Source of the DNA: Funneliformis mosseae | Lineage: Eukaryota; Glomeromycota; Glomeromycetes; Glomerales; Glomeraceae | NCBI GenBank assembly: GCA_910592005.1 | Contig: CAJVPP010000061.1 | Span: forward strand, 1 to 53,975 | DNA length: 53,975 bases | Direction: 5' to 3' | Shown: piece by piece, positions 11,336 to 23,948 of the stretch | Layout of the letters: each line of letters begins with the position of its first letter | Numbering within the stretch: the first letter of the stretch is position 1 | The notes under the pieces: model-generated | What the model was told of the DNA's origin: nothing | Database searches by the model: none | The model's input: only the letters and a program-made list of their open reading frames with translations | Made by a program: the position numbers and the translations under genes

Positions 11336-14300
11336 ATGTCTAGTTCAATTAATTATTCTTTTACAGGTGAAAAATGTCTTCCAGCTGAAACCTCTACAGG
11401 TACACGCTCTCAAATAGAACTATCTTTTTTCAAATCGAGATTTAATTCCTGTTCTAATACAATTAATTCTTTCCCTTGTTCATTAACAGACTCATCTCAT
11501 ATATCTTCAATTCACCTTCCAAACCCTTCTACTCTTCCATTAGAATTTCATCGTTACATTCTTGAAGAAATATTATCTGAAGACGGATTACTTATTTTAA
11601 GTCGCGGATTGGGTTTACGTAGAATAATATGTGCATTGATAAGGATTTATTCGGATAGAGGATCTTTAGTAATATTATTGAATGCTAATGGACATGAATT
11701 AAGTTGTATTAAAGAAGAAATTGCTGAAGGTGGGGTTAAAAAACCAGGACTTAGAGTTGTTAATAATGAATCTAACGCTAAAGAAAGGTAAAAAATGTTT
11801 TTGGATAATAAAAAAAAAGAAGGGTTAGGAAAGAGCGAATGTACTCGTTTTAAGTTACAAGATCATTATCATATATATGTATAATATAATATAATATAAT
11901 TGATTAATTTAATAGTAAATTTTACAATTTTCCTTAATCATAGATCCGAATTATACGTTTCTGGTGGCATATTGTCTATAACTTCAAGAATACTTATAAT
12001 TGACCTTTTACAAAAACGTATACCAACTTATCTTATAACGGGAATTTTAATTATGCATGCCGAAAGGTATCTCATATATATAAATATTTTTTAATCGGGA
12101 TTAATGATAAATTTCTCAAAATTTCTATTTTGATAACATTGTATATTATTTTTCTTATGTTTGTTTAGGGTAAATGAAACTTCAACTGAAGCATTTATCC
12201 TGAGAATATTTAAAGAAGAAAATAAGGTATTTATTTATTTACTTCTTATATTATTCCATTATAACATTTTACTTTAATGAAAATATATATATATATTTTT
12301 TTTTGCAATCTTGTTTTAAAAATATTACTGTATCAATTAAAGGAAGGGTTTGTTAAAGCATTTTCAGATTCACCTGAATCATTTATTTCTTCAGGATTAT
12401 CACCTTTACAAACTACATTACAATTACTTCAATTACGTAAAGTTTACTTGTATCCGAGGTTTGTTTTAGATACTTGCAACAAAATTTTTTTTTGTTCGCT
12501 CATTTGTTGCATTCACCTTTATTGACAATTTTAATGACCTGACTTTATTCAATTAAATTAATTGACACAACTTATCACGCTCATTTATTTCTCCTTCGCT
12601 TTCGATAATCTCACGCAGATTCCATGTGATTATAAGAAATTGTTTAGAACAACATAAAGCTGATGTAATAGAATTACATCAATCTTTAAGTCCATCAATG
12701 AATGAGATACAAGCGGCTATTACTGAATGTATTGAAGCTTGTTTAAGCGAAATAAAAAAAGTAAATGGAAATTGGGTAAGTTATATTAATGCCTTTTTAT
12801 CCTTTTTTTTTTTTAATACATATCGAAAATTTTCTAAACCAAAATTATATCAAATATATGTGGCATAACCATATATAATTAGTTAGATGTTGATGATTTA
12901 ACGGTGGAAAATTCATTTTTTAGATCCTTTGATGTTATATTGAGACAACAATTAGAACCTTTTTGGCATCGTGTTAGCTCGAAAACGAAATTATTGGTTA
13001 ATGATTTAACAACCTTGAGAAAATTACTCGGGTAAATCTTATTTATTAACCAATAATTTCTGTAAATTTATTCAAGAAGTTAAAAAATGACACAAATATT
13101 AAAAAATAATATCGACTTATTTTAAAATTATAGGTACTTGGTCGGTTATGATTGTGTATCATTCAATAGTTTTTTAGAGACTATTATTACAAGTCAAACT
13201 CCTACTTCTGCTTTATCTCATCAACAACAATCTCCTTGGTTGTCTCTGGACGCTGGAAATACAATATTTAGTGTAATTATTTCAATTTTTTTTTTTTCTT
13301 TACAAGAGAAAATCATCGTTATTTTTTTTTTAATGGAATTAAATAAAATTTTATTTTTACAGGCAGCAAGAAGACGAGTATTTATTCGTACTTTAAATAC
13401 AAATACTAATGTCAATAATAACACAAATAACAATAGCACATTAGACCAAATTCAACCAGATGCTCCATCGTCAGAATTCCCACCAGGAATACAACCTATA
13501 TTAGAAGAACTTCCAAAATGGAACTTATTAGCGGAAACATTACAAGAAATTGAATCAGATATAATAAATCACAATAAAATCATTTCTACAGAAGGAAAAG
13601 CTAATAATAATACTGTATTAATCATGGTAGAAAATGAAAGAGAATGTTCACAATTAAGAGAATATTTATCAACAATGCACATAGCAGAACAACAAGGGTT
13701 AAGTAAAGGTGGCTTTATGTTGAGAAGGTTGCTAAAAAATTATTTTAGGTGGAAAAGTGGATTGAGTAAAGTTAGTAATAAAATGTTTATTGAAAGTAAT
13801 AAGGAATCTGGTGGTGGAAGAAATATTAACAGTGGGAAAGGTATGTATGCTTGAAGTTAATATAAAAGTGTAGATTTTGTTGAGAAAAGGACTTTTTTTT
13901 TATTATTATTAAAAATTGTTTAGGAAATGAACAACCAAAAAGAGGGATATTCCAACGTGGTCAACAGCCATCTAATAAAAGAAGACGTGTACGCGGTGGA
14001 TCAAGTACTGCTACTTTATCAACTAATACTACTAGAAATACAAATGTTAAAACACTTGAAGAAGAAGCTCAAGAAATAGCAAATTTGTAATTATCCATCG
14101 AGATACTTGTTTTCAAAATATATAATATCAATTTGTAACAATTTACTATTATTCTCATTTAGTATAAACTCAAACCCAACCATATCAGAAACAAGTTCTG
14201 CTGCGGCTCCTATGGCAGTAGCTGGCTCATTGAAAGACAATGCTTTGACGACACACCATAGCTCTTATTATGATGATGAATTTGATGTGGAAACATTTTC

Positions 14301-16032
14301 TGCATATTTTGGATTATTAGATTTACATGATTCAATTATTATTAGACCTATAAATGATGATGATGATGATAGAATATTGGAATCTATTAAGCCTAAATAT
14401 ATTATCATTTATCATCCTGATCAAGCTTTTATTAGAAGAGTTGAGGTATGGGAAATCTTAATGACATGATGAATTTGATTTTGAATTTTGATGGATAAAA
14501 ATATTAAGTAAAATACGTGATCTTATTTAGGTATATCGGACTCTACATCCTGATATACCGTGTTTAGTATATTTTATGATGTATGAAAATTCTATTGAAG
14601 AACAAAAATATTTAAGTGTAATACGTAGAGAAAAAGAAGCGTTTGAAAAATTAATTAAAGAAAAAAGTGTAAATATTCAACATTGATTTTACACGATCTT
14701 TGAAGAAATAACTAAAGATATTATTTTTTTTTGTCATTGGTATTATAATTGATAGATTATGGCTATACCTTTGGGAAGACCTCTGAGAGTATTTAATAGT
14801 CAATCTGACGTACCTTCGAATGTTAATACACGTATAGCGGGTGGTAAAATTATACAAGAAGTTAAAGAACCATCAAAGGTAATGCAACTAAAAATTATTT
14901 CCTGGTATTTTATCTTTTTGAAATTGTTTTTTCTGAATGCATTGTTTACCTTTTCTTTTTAAACCTTATATTTACGTTCCATATTTTCATAATTAGATTG
15001 TAATTGATGTAAGAGAATTTCGTAGTTCATTACCATCACTATTGCACCAATCAGGAATCGAAATATTACCATGTACTTTAACAATTGGCGATTATATTTT
15101 ATCACCTAATTTTTGTGTTGAACGTAAATCAATTTCTGATCTATTTGGAAGCTTTAATTCAGGAAGATTGTAAGTCTTAAGATATTTATATTTTTTATTT
15201 TATTTTTATAATATGTAATGTATATAATGTACTATTTTTAAAAAAATTAGGTATACGCAATGTGAGGCTATGTGTATACATTATAAGCAGCCCATATTGT
15301 TAATTGAATTCGATAAGAATCAATCATTTACATTACAGGTAAGTTTGAAATCAATAAAGTATGCGAGATTAACATAATGATTCTAATTTCTAATATGTTT
15401 ACTATAGTCTATAAATGAAATCAAATCAGATATAGGTATGAATGATATATCATCAAAATTGGTATTATTAACAATAACCTTTCCAAGACTGAAAATTATT
15501 TGGTCAAGTAATCCTATTGCCACCGTCGAAATATTTCAAGATCTTAAAGTAAGTATTATGTCATTGAATTGTTTCAGCACGTGATCTTGACTTTTTCATT
15601 ATTGATTTTGAATATCATATTTTAAGAAATTGGAAGAAGAACCTAATTTAGAAATAGCGCAAATGGTTGGGTTGGATGGCGGTGAAACCGATGATCATAC
15701 AATTGAAAGCGATTACAACGTAGCTCCACAGGTGACTTCCATTTTCCTAGTATACTTTACTTATTGTCTCTCCTAGCTTAAATCCTTGCTTGCATATTTA
15801 TAACTTCTACTTACTACATGTACTTATCTATTACTATATCATCTGTCAGGAATTCTTGAGATCATTACCTGGAGTTACGACAAATAATTATAGATATATA
15901 ATGTCAAAATTAAAAAATTTAAAAGAATTAGGTCAAATATCTAAAGATGAATTACAAAATATGATTGGTAATGATCTTGGAAACAAATTATTTGAATTCC
16001 TTAATAAAGATGTTAAGGAAGAGGAGGAATGA
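11336..16032 (+). CDS. XPF: XPF/Rad1 DNA repair endonuclease catalytic subunit
   Basis: XPF (yeast Rad1, fission yeast Rad16) pairs with ERCC1/Rad10 and cuts the damaged strand 5' of lesions at double-strand/single-strand junctions, in nucleotide excision, crosslink and single-strand-annealing repair in the nucleus. My model has 17 exons: 11336-11787, 11944-12066, 12169-12226, 12343-12458, 12619-12775, 12883-13031, 13134-13272, 13363-13840, 13924-14086, 14163-14445, 14531-14668, 14756-14878, 14997-15169, 15251-15338, 15408-15548, 15627-15731 and 15850-16032. All introns are GT-AG, 69-160 bp, and the spliced frame totals 3069 nt (1022 aa). An in-frame TAA at 11318 supports the ATG. Residues from about 60 to 520 form the helicase-like region ([30 protein letters not shown]). 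A basic KRRRVR at 576-581 could be a nuclear signal. The ERCC4 nuclease shows D797 in [11 protein letters not shown]824-D825-Y826, and VERKSISDL (E835, R836, K837, D841). A helix-hairpin-helix domain fills 963-1022. All catalytic residues are present, and the length fits the fungal family. Confidence 0.95.
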
Positions 16033-16627
16033 AATAACTAATTTCAAGGAAAGGGGATGTCGATTAAAATATATTCAGTAAATCATCAATTAATTTTGAA
16101 TTTCCTTTTATGGTGATGAATTATTTAATCTGATCTGTAGATTCTCTAATGTTCTAAGTAAGTAACAAATATTTGATAATCATTTTGGTATTAACTTTGA
16201 TCTTCTATTTGTTTATAACCAATTAAGGTATAATTATCTTGATCGCGTACAAAGGTGTAGTTAATTTCATAGTAATAAAGGGTTATTTTTTGCAAAAAAA
16301 AAAAAAAAATCCCGAGATCAATTCAAAATTCCAATGATTTTATTGTTTTGTTACAAGTCTATTTATTTATTCTATTACAAGACAATTATTTTTAAATGAA
16401 CGTCTAACATTTAAAATGACCGTTTAATTTTTTTGCATTTTAACACAAATGTTAAAAAATAAATATTTTATTTTTTTTTTAAAAAAAAATATTAAGAAAT
16501 TACCAAATTACCAATTAAGCAAAGCAAAACCAAATCCACACATATTAACCTTTATTCTCTAAAGAAGCCTTATTTAAACTACTATTTTAATTTTCTTAAA
16601 TATATATATATATTTAGCATGTCTTTT
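16033..16627. other. Convergent 3' intergenic region, XPF and RCC1
   Basis: The two host genes end towards each other, so this 595-bp spacer must hold both 3' UTRs and polyadenylation sites. It is A+T-rich, with A runs near 16296 and T/A runs near 16469-16490 and a short TA run near 16603. No exact cleavage site can be assigned from sequence alone. Confidence 0.6.
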
Positions 16628-18730
16628 TTAGTTTGTATCAACGTCCATCGCATCACCACCTAAATTCGAAGCCGTTGCCATGAGGAATAACGCGTGTGAT
16701 GATCCGCAACTTATGCGTACAATATCCTTACTCTTAAATTCCTCCAAATCAGGAATCAGAAATGGAGATGTTGCATCTTCCTCTTTCTTGTTTCCCAAAA
16801 CATAATTGTCCCCAAATCCCCATGCATAAATTTTGTTGTCCATTTTAACAGCCATCGAGAAATTATCACCGGCTCCTATAGATTTTATTGAGCTGAGACC
16901 CGGGATGACGGTCGGAGTAACCAATCTTCCTTTGGTTTCTTTAATGTCTGGAAGAATGCTATCCCCTAAACCTAATTGACCATAATCAGTGCGTCCAAAG
17001 CTGAAAACTCGACCATCTTGCGTACGAGCAAGCGTATGATGTTCTCCAACTGCAAATTCTTCAACTTTTTGTCCCTCTCCCATTTTGTTAAAGAATGAAT
17101 GCTTTTCAGGGGGGATGATAGCTTGTTTCGGTGCACTTATGCCGCACTGTCCCGTGTTGTTAAGTCCAAAAACCAATACTTTTCCATTATTATCAATTAC
17201 AAAGTTGTGATATGAGCCTGCGTACATTCGGACAATATGTTTTAATCCCAAGTCATATGGCATGAGCGGGTTTGGCGATTTGCGCTCTGATATTTTTCTG
17301 CCAAGACGAAATGCTTCTCCATTCCCCCAAGAATAAACGTCTCCTTCTGTTGTGAGAGCTAAGACATGATCGACATTTGCCGCTATATCAACAATTGTTA
17401 AATTTTCGAAGAGTTTGTATCGTGTGAATATTGGTTGTTCTAAATGATGATCATAAGAAAATCCAAGAATCCCATCTTTGCCCTAATTTGTTTCATAGTT
17501 ACATAAAATGAGACTTTACATATGCAAAACAAAAAAAAATAAATAAACAATATATAAATATAAATTATAACAAACCTTGAACGTTCCCGTCGCATATAAA
17601 TGACCTTGATCGGAGATAGCGAATGTAGCGTTGCCTCCACATACAATCTTCACGATATTGACATTATCAAGACCTTCAGCATACGCAGGTTTATTTTCTT
17701 CACCTATTTCATAGTTTCCTGCATCAAAGATTTCTTTTGCGAATGCTGACTTGGGAGCTTCAGTGAAACGACCAAGTGTGCCTAAAGTTTTTTATTTTAA
17801 TGTAAGAAAAGAAATTAATTGACAATTGATCAAGTATGACAAGGTGTAACAAAAACATTATTATATAGGTAACTCACCATGATCGTTACATCCCCATGTT
17901 ACGATTTTACCATCAGAAGTAAGTGCCGCGCTATGAAGAGATCCTGCGCTTATATCGACAATATTGAATTGACCCAAAGATGGGATGAGCCTTACTTTTT
18001 TAAGATGTTCGGTTGATTCATCCATACCACATTGAGCACAATCGTTCAAACCAATAGCGTAAACTTGACCGACTTGTTGAGGACGAATAGGAATTGGTAT
18101 AGCAAAAGTGTCACCTTTTCTACGTTTAGGTTTAAATGCAAACTTGTGTTCTTCCTCTACAGCATGATAACCACGTTTCCTGGAATTTTGTCCTACTACG
18201 GAGCCATTAGAAGCTTTAGGTGGTCTTCCTCTTCCTCGTTTCTTAGGAGGTATTCGCATAACTGGAATAGTGGTAGTTGTAACTTGAGGAATTGTGGTGT
18301 CTTGAATGACGACAGAAGAAGCCACTTGAGTTTCTTGAATAGTGGCAATGGAAGGTTGGTCGCCCCTTGAAGAGGCAGCAACCTGAGATGCAGATGTTTC
18401 TACTTGAGTAAACTTGACCTTTTTAGAACGTCGACGCTCAACAGTTGTACCACTTGCTGGTTGATTAGTAATATTAACCTGTGAAGTAGAAGCTGCTTCT
18501 TCAACAACTCTACGCTTTCTTTTTGTGACAGATGTTCTATGCGTTGTGGTTCGCTCCTTCCGAGTGGATGTAACAGAAGTATTAGAAGCAGTAGCTCGTG
18601 CAGGTATGTTACGTCTAGGACGATCCGACAAAGCGGTAGCAGGAGTTTTTCGTGTATCTAAGTTACGTCTAGGACGGTCCGGCATAGTGGTGGCAGATGC
18701 AGTTATGTTACGTCTAGGACGGTCCGACAT
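16628..18730 (-). CDS. RCC1: RCC1-type Ran guanine nucleotide exchange factor
   Basis: RCC1 (Pim1 in fission yeast, Srm1 in budding yeast) sits on chromatin and loads GTP onto Ran, driving nuclear transport and spindle and nuclear envelope assembly. Exons on the minus strand are 18730-17878, 17781-17576 and 17482-16628. Both introns are GT-AG, and the total of 1914 nt gives 637 aa. An in-frame TAA at 18787-18785 with no intervening ATG supports the start. The C-terminal two thirds, from about residue 210, is a seven-bladed propeller of RCC1 repeats: QVYAIGLNDCAQCG, VTWGCNDHGTLGR, VYSWGNGEAFRLGRK, VFGLNNTGQCG, VFSFGRTDYGQLGLG and IYAWGFGDNYVLGN. The WGNGxxxxLGRKxxER segment fits fungal Pim1/Srm1. 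The N-terminal about 200 residues are basic and Ser/Thr-rich, with three DRPRRN repeats (3-8, 18-23, 36-41), a KRKRR cluster and an AT-hook, KKRGRGRPPK, at 163-172. This tail is longer than in animal RCC1 and fits direct chromatin binding. The last residues (DAMDVDTN) are acidic. Confidence 0.94.
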
Positions 18731-18745
18731 ATTGGTAGCAGTATT
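18604..18745 (-). repeat. Three near-identical DNA repeats encoding DRPRRN
   Basis: GTTACGTCTAGGAC starts at 18608, 18662 and 18706, each followed by a close copy of a CGGTCCGACATA-type tract and then TGGTAGCAG or TGGTGGCAG. The copies are about 34 bp and are spaced 54 and 44 bp. The third copy contains the RCC1 start codon and continues into the 5' UTR, so the initiator ATG itself lies inside a repeat unit. The close DNA match suggests recent or homogenised duplication. Confidence 0.8.
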
Positions 18746-19219
18746 CCTTATAAGAAAGTTTAGAATATTTAAAAGAGTAGTAAATTAAAGTACTTTTTTC
18801 AATAACTCGTATTGAAAAATAATAGTCGGAAGAGATAATAATAATAAAAAAAAACAGGTAAAAATTTCCCAAAAGTTTGAGAAATTTAAGAAAATTTGAA
18901 GAAAACGAAAAATCGATAAAGTAAAAAAAAAAAAAAAAAAAAAAAGGGAAAAAAGAATACAACGGAATAAGAAAAAAAAGCTTTTTGCTAGCTAAAGATA
19001 TAAAATGTTGAGATGAGCTCGAGTGAGAAAAAAAATTTTTTTATGTTTTGTTGAAGAGAATTTGTATAGGAGGAGTAAAAAGAGAAAAAATTTTTTTTAA
19101 TTTTTCAATAATTCTGGGTCATATAATATGAATATTATGAGGGTTCGAGGAAAGGAGAAAATCGAGTCTTTTATATGTTTGACCATCGGAAAATTTTCAG
19201 GGCCTTTGAAGATTCATTA
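18731..19219 (-). other. RCC1 5' flank, probable 5' UTR and core promoter
   Basis: On the RCC1 strand this stretch is rich in pyrimidine runs, including a long T run opposite the A run near 18920-18944 and another near 18846-18854. Pyrimidine-rich tracts are common just upstream of fungal starts. The 82-codon frame at 18962-18714 is this tract read in another frame and is not a gene. Confidence 0.45.
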
Positions 19220-19232
19220 CATCCAATAAGAA
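19220..19232 (-). promoter_or_regulatory. CCAAT-box-like motif upstream of RCC1
   Basis: The plus strand reads CATCCAATAAGAA, the same 13 bases as at 11261-11273 before XPF. Relative to RCC1 it is in inverse orientation (ATTGG) and about 490 bases before the start codon. CCAAT-binding complexes work in either orientation; activity is unproven. Confidence 0.3.
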
Positions 19233-21590
19233 TTCGTGAAATAAGGTATGATGTAACAATAAACAAAGACGTGATCAATTTTTTTTTTTTTGTAGATACA
19301 ACTCGTCAGATATGATTCTAAATTTATTATATATCTTTGTATCTTATATATATATTTCGAAAAGTTAATAAATTTTTACACGATCCAAAAGATGATAAAT
19401 TATAATGTAACATATTAGTCATATTTAACATATTTTATTTGTTTTAAATATTTTTAAAAAAAAAGAATTTTATGTTAAAGAAAAATTGTTTAAAAGATCA
19501 CTACAAACATTCCGAAACCAACCATTGATAATTTCGACATCAAAACATTGACGTAAACAACCTGTTGATTCGCGACTTAAACTTAAAAAAGTTATTTATT
19601 TAAACTATATTAACGCGCCACATTCCAAAGCATATTGTATTGTTACATATAGATCACATGAACGTAAATGAAATAGTCTGTTAAGATGAACGTGTTGTAT
19701 TGCAGAATGTAGTTTTAAATTTACACTCGCACGTGTTATATTATACTATTATTATACTTTATTGATTTTATTCTGTTATACGAAAAATAAATTTCGTGAT
19801 AAAATTGAAAACCTTTTTGTCTTCGACATGAAAAATGGATCGATTACATCGTGCTGAAAGCTTTTGAAATTGGTTTTCATTCCTTCATCGCAAAAAACTC
19901 GTTATGTAACCTAAAAATAATCCTGAAAAGAAATTTGATGCCAAAATCTATTGCAAAAATGATTATTATAAGCTTTCAATGATTGATTATGTTAGATTTT
20001 GCGTTGTCGTCTTTTTTTCTTCTTGAATAAAATTCATTAAATTTTTTGTCATATGTCCGGCCAAATATCAATCATAATATGGATTGTTACTAAAGAAAAG
20101 AAACGAGTAATACATATTCCCAACCGACTACATCTTTTACCCAACAATTTTTTTCTTTTTTTGCTGAAAATAACGTCAGATTGATCAATAATCAATAAGG
20201 TTTGCACAATAAATCTAAGGTCCAATAAAAGATGATCGACATTTCTTATTTATATTAAGTAATTAGGTCATTGTTCAAAAAATTAATTCGGCTCCTTTTT
20301 TGTCATTTGAACGATTTTTTTTCTTTCATAAATGAGCTTGTTTTGCATAATTACCAAAAATTTATAATTCTGAAACGCTCTAAGCTTTGACATTCAATAT
20401 AACATTACATTGCCTGCAGATAATTTATTTTTTAGAAATACGAATTAGAATACCTGTTTCGAATCATTGGATCAACCTTTTTAACTTCTTATTGTATTTA
20501 AACCGGATTTGGCACTGGAAAATCCGATTATATTAATTAACCTAACTTATATTTCAACAATGTTGTGTAATATTTAATGTAACTTCTGCATATTTTTGAT
20601 ATGGGAAAGTTTTATTACGCAATGCATAAAAAATTAAAAATGAATTAGTATGTAACAATTCTATCAACTACTTAAAAGAAAATAAACCGTTAATTATTGA
20701 TATTGGGTGTATAAATTCTATAATAAAGAGAAATTCGCTAACAAAGTGTTTGAAAATCTTTTTTTTAAATTCCCATTCCTTTAATATATCTATATGTAAT
20801 TTTCCCAGATCACGTGAAGATTGGTGTGTATTTTAGGGTTATTTTTTTGATACAGAATTTTATTTGATTTATGTTAAATAATTTGTCACAACAAATAATG
20901 AAAAAATTATTAAATTTGATTTTTTCAAGTTAATAAAAAATGAGTTTTAAAATTTTAAAATCTTTTAAAAAATCATTTATTAATATATTTAAAATTGAAT
21001 TTATTAAACATTATATGTAAAAAAATTATTATTAATAATATTGGTAATATATTAAATAATTCATTTCAAAAAAAAATTTTTTTTAATATTATTTATTATC
21101 TGAAACAAAAAAACATGATCAAATTGACATTTTACATATTTTAAAATAAATGTGAATTTGTGTTTTTTATGATAAATTTCAATCATAATAAAAATAGACA
21201 AAAAAAATTTATGTTTATTTATCAGTTAATTTCATTACTTTTCTTTTATATTTTTGTAATGCTTCTTTACTAATATATTAACTATTACCATTTATCTTAA
21301 TTTGTTCATTTTTTTTATATTCTTAAAATTATATTATAAAATCAGATTATTTTATTTTTATTATATCTTTATCTTATATATATATATAATTTTAAATTAC
21401 TTTATTTTTTTTAGTAAAAAATTTCTAACTAACTAACTATTGCAGATATATTTAATAAATCAAAAGTATATATTATTTATATTTTTTTTTTTGATAATTT
21501 AAGTTTATTAATTAAATTTTTTTTAAAATTTTTTTTAAATTAGTAAATATATAGTTATCATTTTCTGAATAAAATCTGTTAAAATAATCT
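19233..21590. other. Gene-free region, less AT-rich at first
   Basis: From 19233 to about 20550 the base mix is somewhat more even than in the desert further on, with strings such as AACGCGCCACATTCC and GCACGTGTTATA (an E-box-like CACGTG near 19732). No ORF over 60 codons or RNA gene was recognised. From about 20850 it turns to extreme A+T. The first part may be distal regulatory sequence of RCC1 or of an unseen transcript. Confidence 0.4.
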
Positions 21591-23688
21591 GATAAGTTGT
21601 TGCGTTATGAATTACAAGACTATGTTAACTTAGTAAACAAACTGCAATGTTATACCTATTGTAATTCTTCTTATTACCTTTATGTTAATTGTACAAGACG
21701 TCAGTATTATAAGTTCAGATATCTAAAAGACATAACTGAAAATACATACTTATAAGATAATAACAGACAGTTTGAACTAATTATTACAAGAAATAACCTA
21801 TTTCTTAACCCTTATAACCACTTACAACTTTAAGGTTAGCGTATAAATGTTAACTTTAAACCCATTTTTAGTATAAAAGTTGCATTACATTATATTTTCA
21901 AGTATGTATGTAAGTAAATCAGAACCTTGCTCTGCAGCTTTCTCAGAAATTTTTTCCAGAATTATCAAAGATAGCAATCTAAGTAATTTTGCTCTTATTG
22001 CAATTTAAGATTTACTACTTTGAATTATTGTGAAACATGATATTTTCATCTAAAAGACATGCCATTTACTTCTTGAACTTTCCCTTTATCATTGCAGTTA
22101 TTAGTTTATTACATTAATCTCAATAAAGATGCTTCTTGCTGATTTTATAGATCTAGAAATACATCTTTTTTAACTGAAAATTAAGTTGGTCAGACTATGT
22201 TATTTCTTTACAAAAATAATGAATTCGTCTTGTTGAAATTGAGAACCTTTTACTTCATTAACTTTTTTAAAATATTATTATTCTAAAGGTTGCTGAAAAT
22301 GATGTTAACAAAAAAATATTATGCATGTCTAGTTACGTCTTTTATCTTTTTATAATAATTTTTAATGAGAAGACTATTATTAAGTTAAAGTTATTCTTCA
22401 TATTAGCTATTGTAATATAGATGCTTTGACTGATAATAACAGTATCTTATAATTTGATCTCTTTAAACATTATTATGAAAAAATTGAAAATGTTTTGGAT
22501 TTACTTAATCCACCTATGAAAAACTTAGAAGATTTTATTGTTAAAGACAAAAGTGATCAGGATTGTGAAGATCTGAATAATAATAAATGTGAAGGTAAAC
22601 TATAACCTGATTGTATAATCCTTTTAGAGATGAGATCTAGTATTATATTTGATGTTTCATCTGATTAGAATTTTTGTGATATTGACTGAAATTATAAATG
22701 GATTTCTAACTTTAGAATGTATTACCCTAATCTCAATATACTATTATTCTTAATTTTATACAGCAAGTTTGCGAATCTATGAATTTAGAAGATATTTAAC
22801 TGAGGTGTGAATATACTTTAAGATATATAAAAGAACTATTAACTTACTAAAATAACTATTAGATTACTATATAAACTTAAAAGAATTCTCACTCAAATAC
22901 CCTATCTAACTGTCGCAATTTGCAAGAATTGTACATTAATAATATCACTAGAATTGTAATTATATTTTAATATAAAATAAATGTTTTAGATTATAAATGA
23001 TATAATAATATAATCTAATATAATTATATATTTTATTAATAATAATTATAAGGTTATACAATTTTGATTTTTCAGTTTATATAATATTAAAATTTTAAAA
23101 TCAATCTAAAAACTCAAAGTTTATTAATGATTATTTTTTATTAATAAAAAAGTTTATATATAAATATTATGCTATCTGATTGATTAATTTTTAAGGGAAT
23201 AAATAAGATTATACAAAGTAAATTTCAGATTTTATGATTCAACTATATTAGTTTACAAAATTCAGGATTTTTTTTTATAATAAAATTTTTATTATATAAC
23301 CTTATATAATAAAAATGATATATTAGATTTTATTTAAAAGAAAGTAGTAAAAAAAAGATTTATATAGATTTTTCTTTATTTGTATAATATAAAATTTATT
23401 TGTGTAATATAGAATATAATCATATATATAATAAAATATATAAAAACTTACATATGAAAAGGAAAAAAAACTAGGTGATCATGTCAATTATAAAATTTTA
23501 TCTAAAAATTTAAAATTTTTCTTTATTTAGCTTAATTATATAACAATTATATTTAATTTCAAAATCATTTTAACTCTATTATAATACCTATTATACATAT
23601 AAAATAAATAATAATTCTAAAGTTTTGAAGGATTAGAAAGATTTATCTATTAAGAAATAAATAAAAATATAAGATTTTTTTAGAAATA
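21591..23688. other. AT-rich region with unidentified coding-like debris
   Basis: Around 22440-22800 the plus strand reads like former coding sequence with stops, for example HYYEKIENVLDLLNPPMKN, then LEDFIVKDKSDQDCEDLNN after about 22528. I do not recognise the family. Upstream, 21597-21900 has more even composition and begins TGTTGCG; it could be part of an LTR, but no partner repeat or CA end was confirmed. The remainder is simple A+T. Confidence 0.35.
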
Positions 23689-23948
23689 CAGTCATTCTTC
23701 TTTATAATCACCTCCTGTATAATCACATAATATAAATCCCTCATTATAAGCACACATTTTATAAGAATTAATATCTATTAATATATATAAAAAAACCCCT
23801 TTATAATCACAGTATTTTTATAATCACACCCTTTCAGAACTAATACTTAGTAATAATATATAAAAAAATTTTCTGTATAGTAACTTTTTATTATAATCAT
23901 ACTTTTATTTTTAATTCTGAGAGATGTGACTATAAAGGAAAACAATTA
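23689..23948. mobile_element. Degenerate TA-flanked MITE with iterated inner motif
   Basis: A 260-bp element between TA dinucleotides (23687-23688 and 23949-23950). The left end CAGTCATTCTTCTTTATAAT pairs with the inverted right end at about 18 of 25 positions, counting the TA. TTATAATCAC or a close variant recurs inside on the plus strand at least six times. It has the architecture of the elements at 9973 and 32751. Non-coding. Confidence 0.7.

Noticed and set aside
13221..13439. 72-codon minus-strand frame
   Set aside because: It lies across an XPF intron and exons and has no motif; the plus-strand exons are needed for the intact XPF frame.
18032..18370. 112-codon plus-strand frame
   Set aside because: Shadow of RCC1 exon 1, whose minus-strand frame has an AT-hook and an RCC1 repeat and splices correctly.
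18714..18962. 82-codon minus-strand frame rich in Phe, Tyr and Ser
   Set aside because: It is the pyrimidine tract upstream of RCC1 read in another frame; the RCC1 start has an in-frame stop 57 bases before it.
20440..20465. GTTTCGAATCATTGG, similar to a tRNA B box
   Set aside because: No A box, acceptor stem or anticodon arm can be placed around it.
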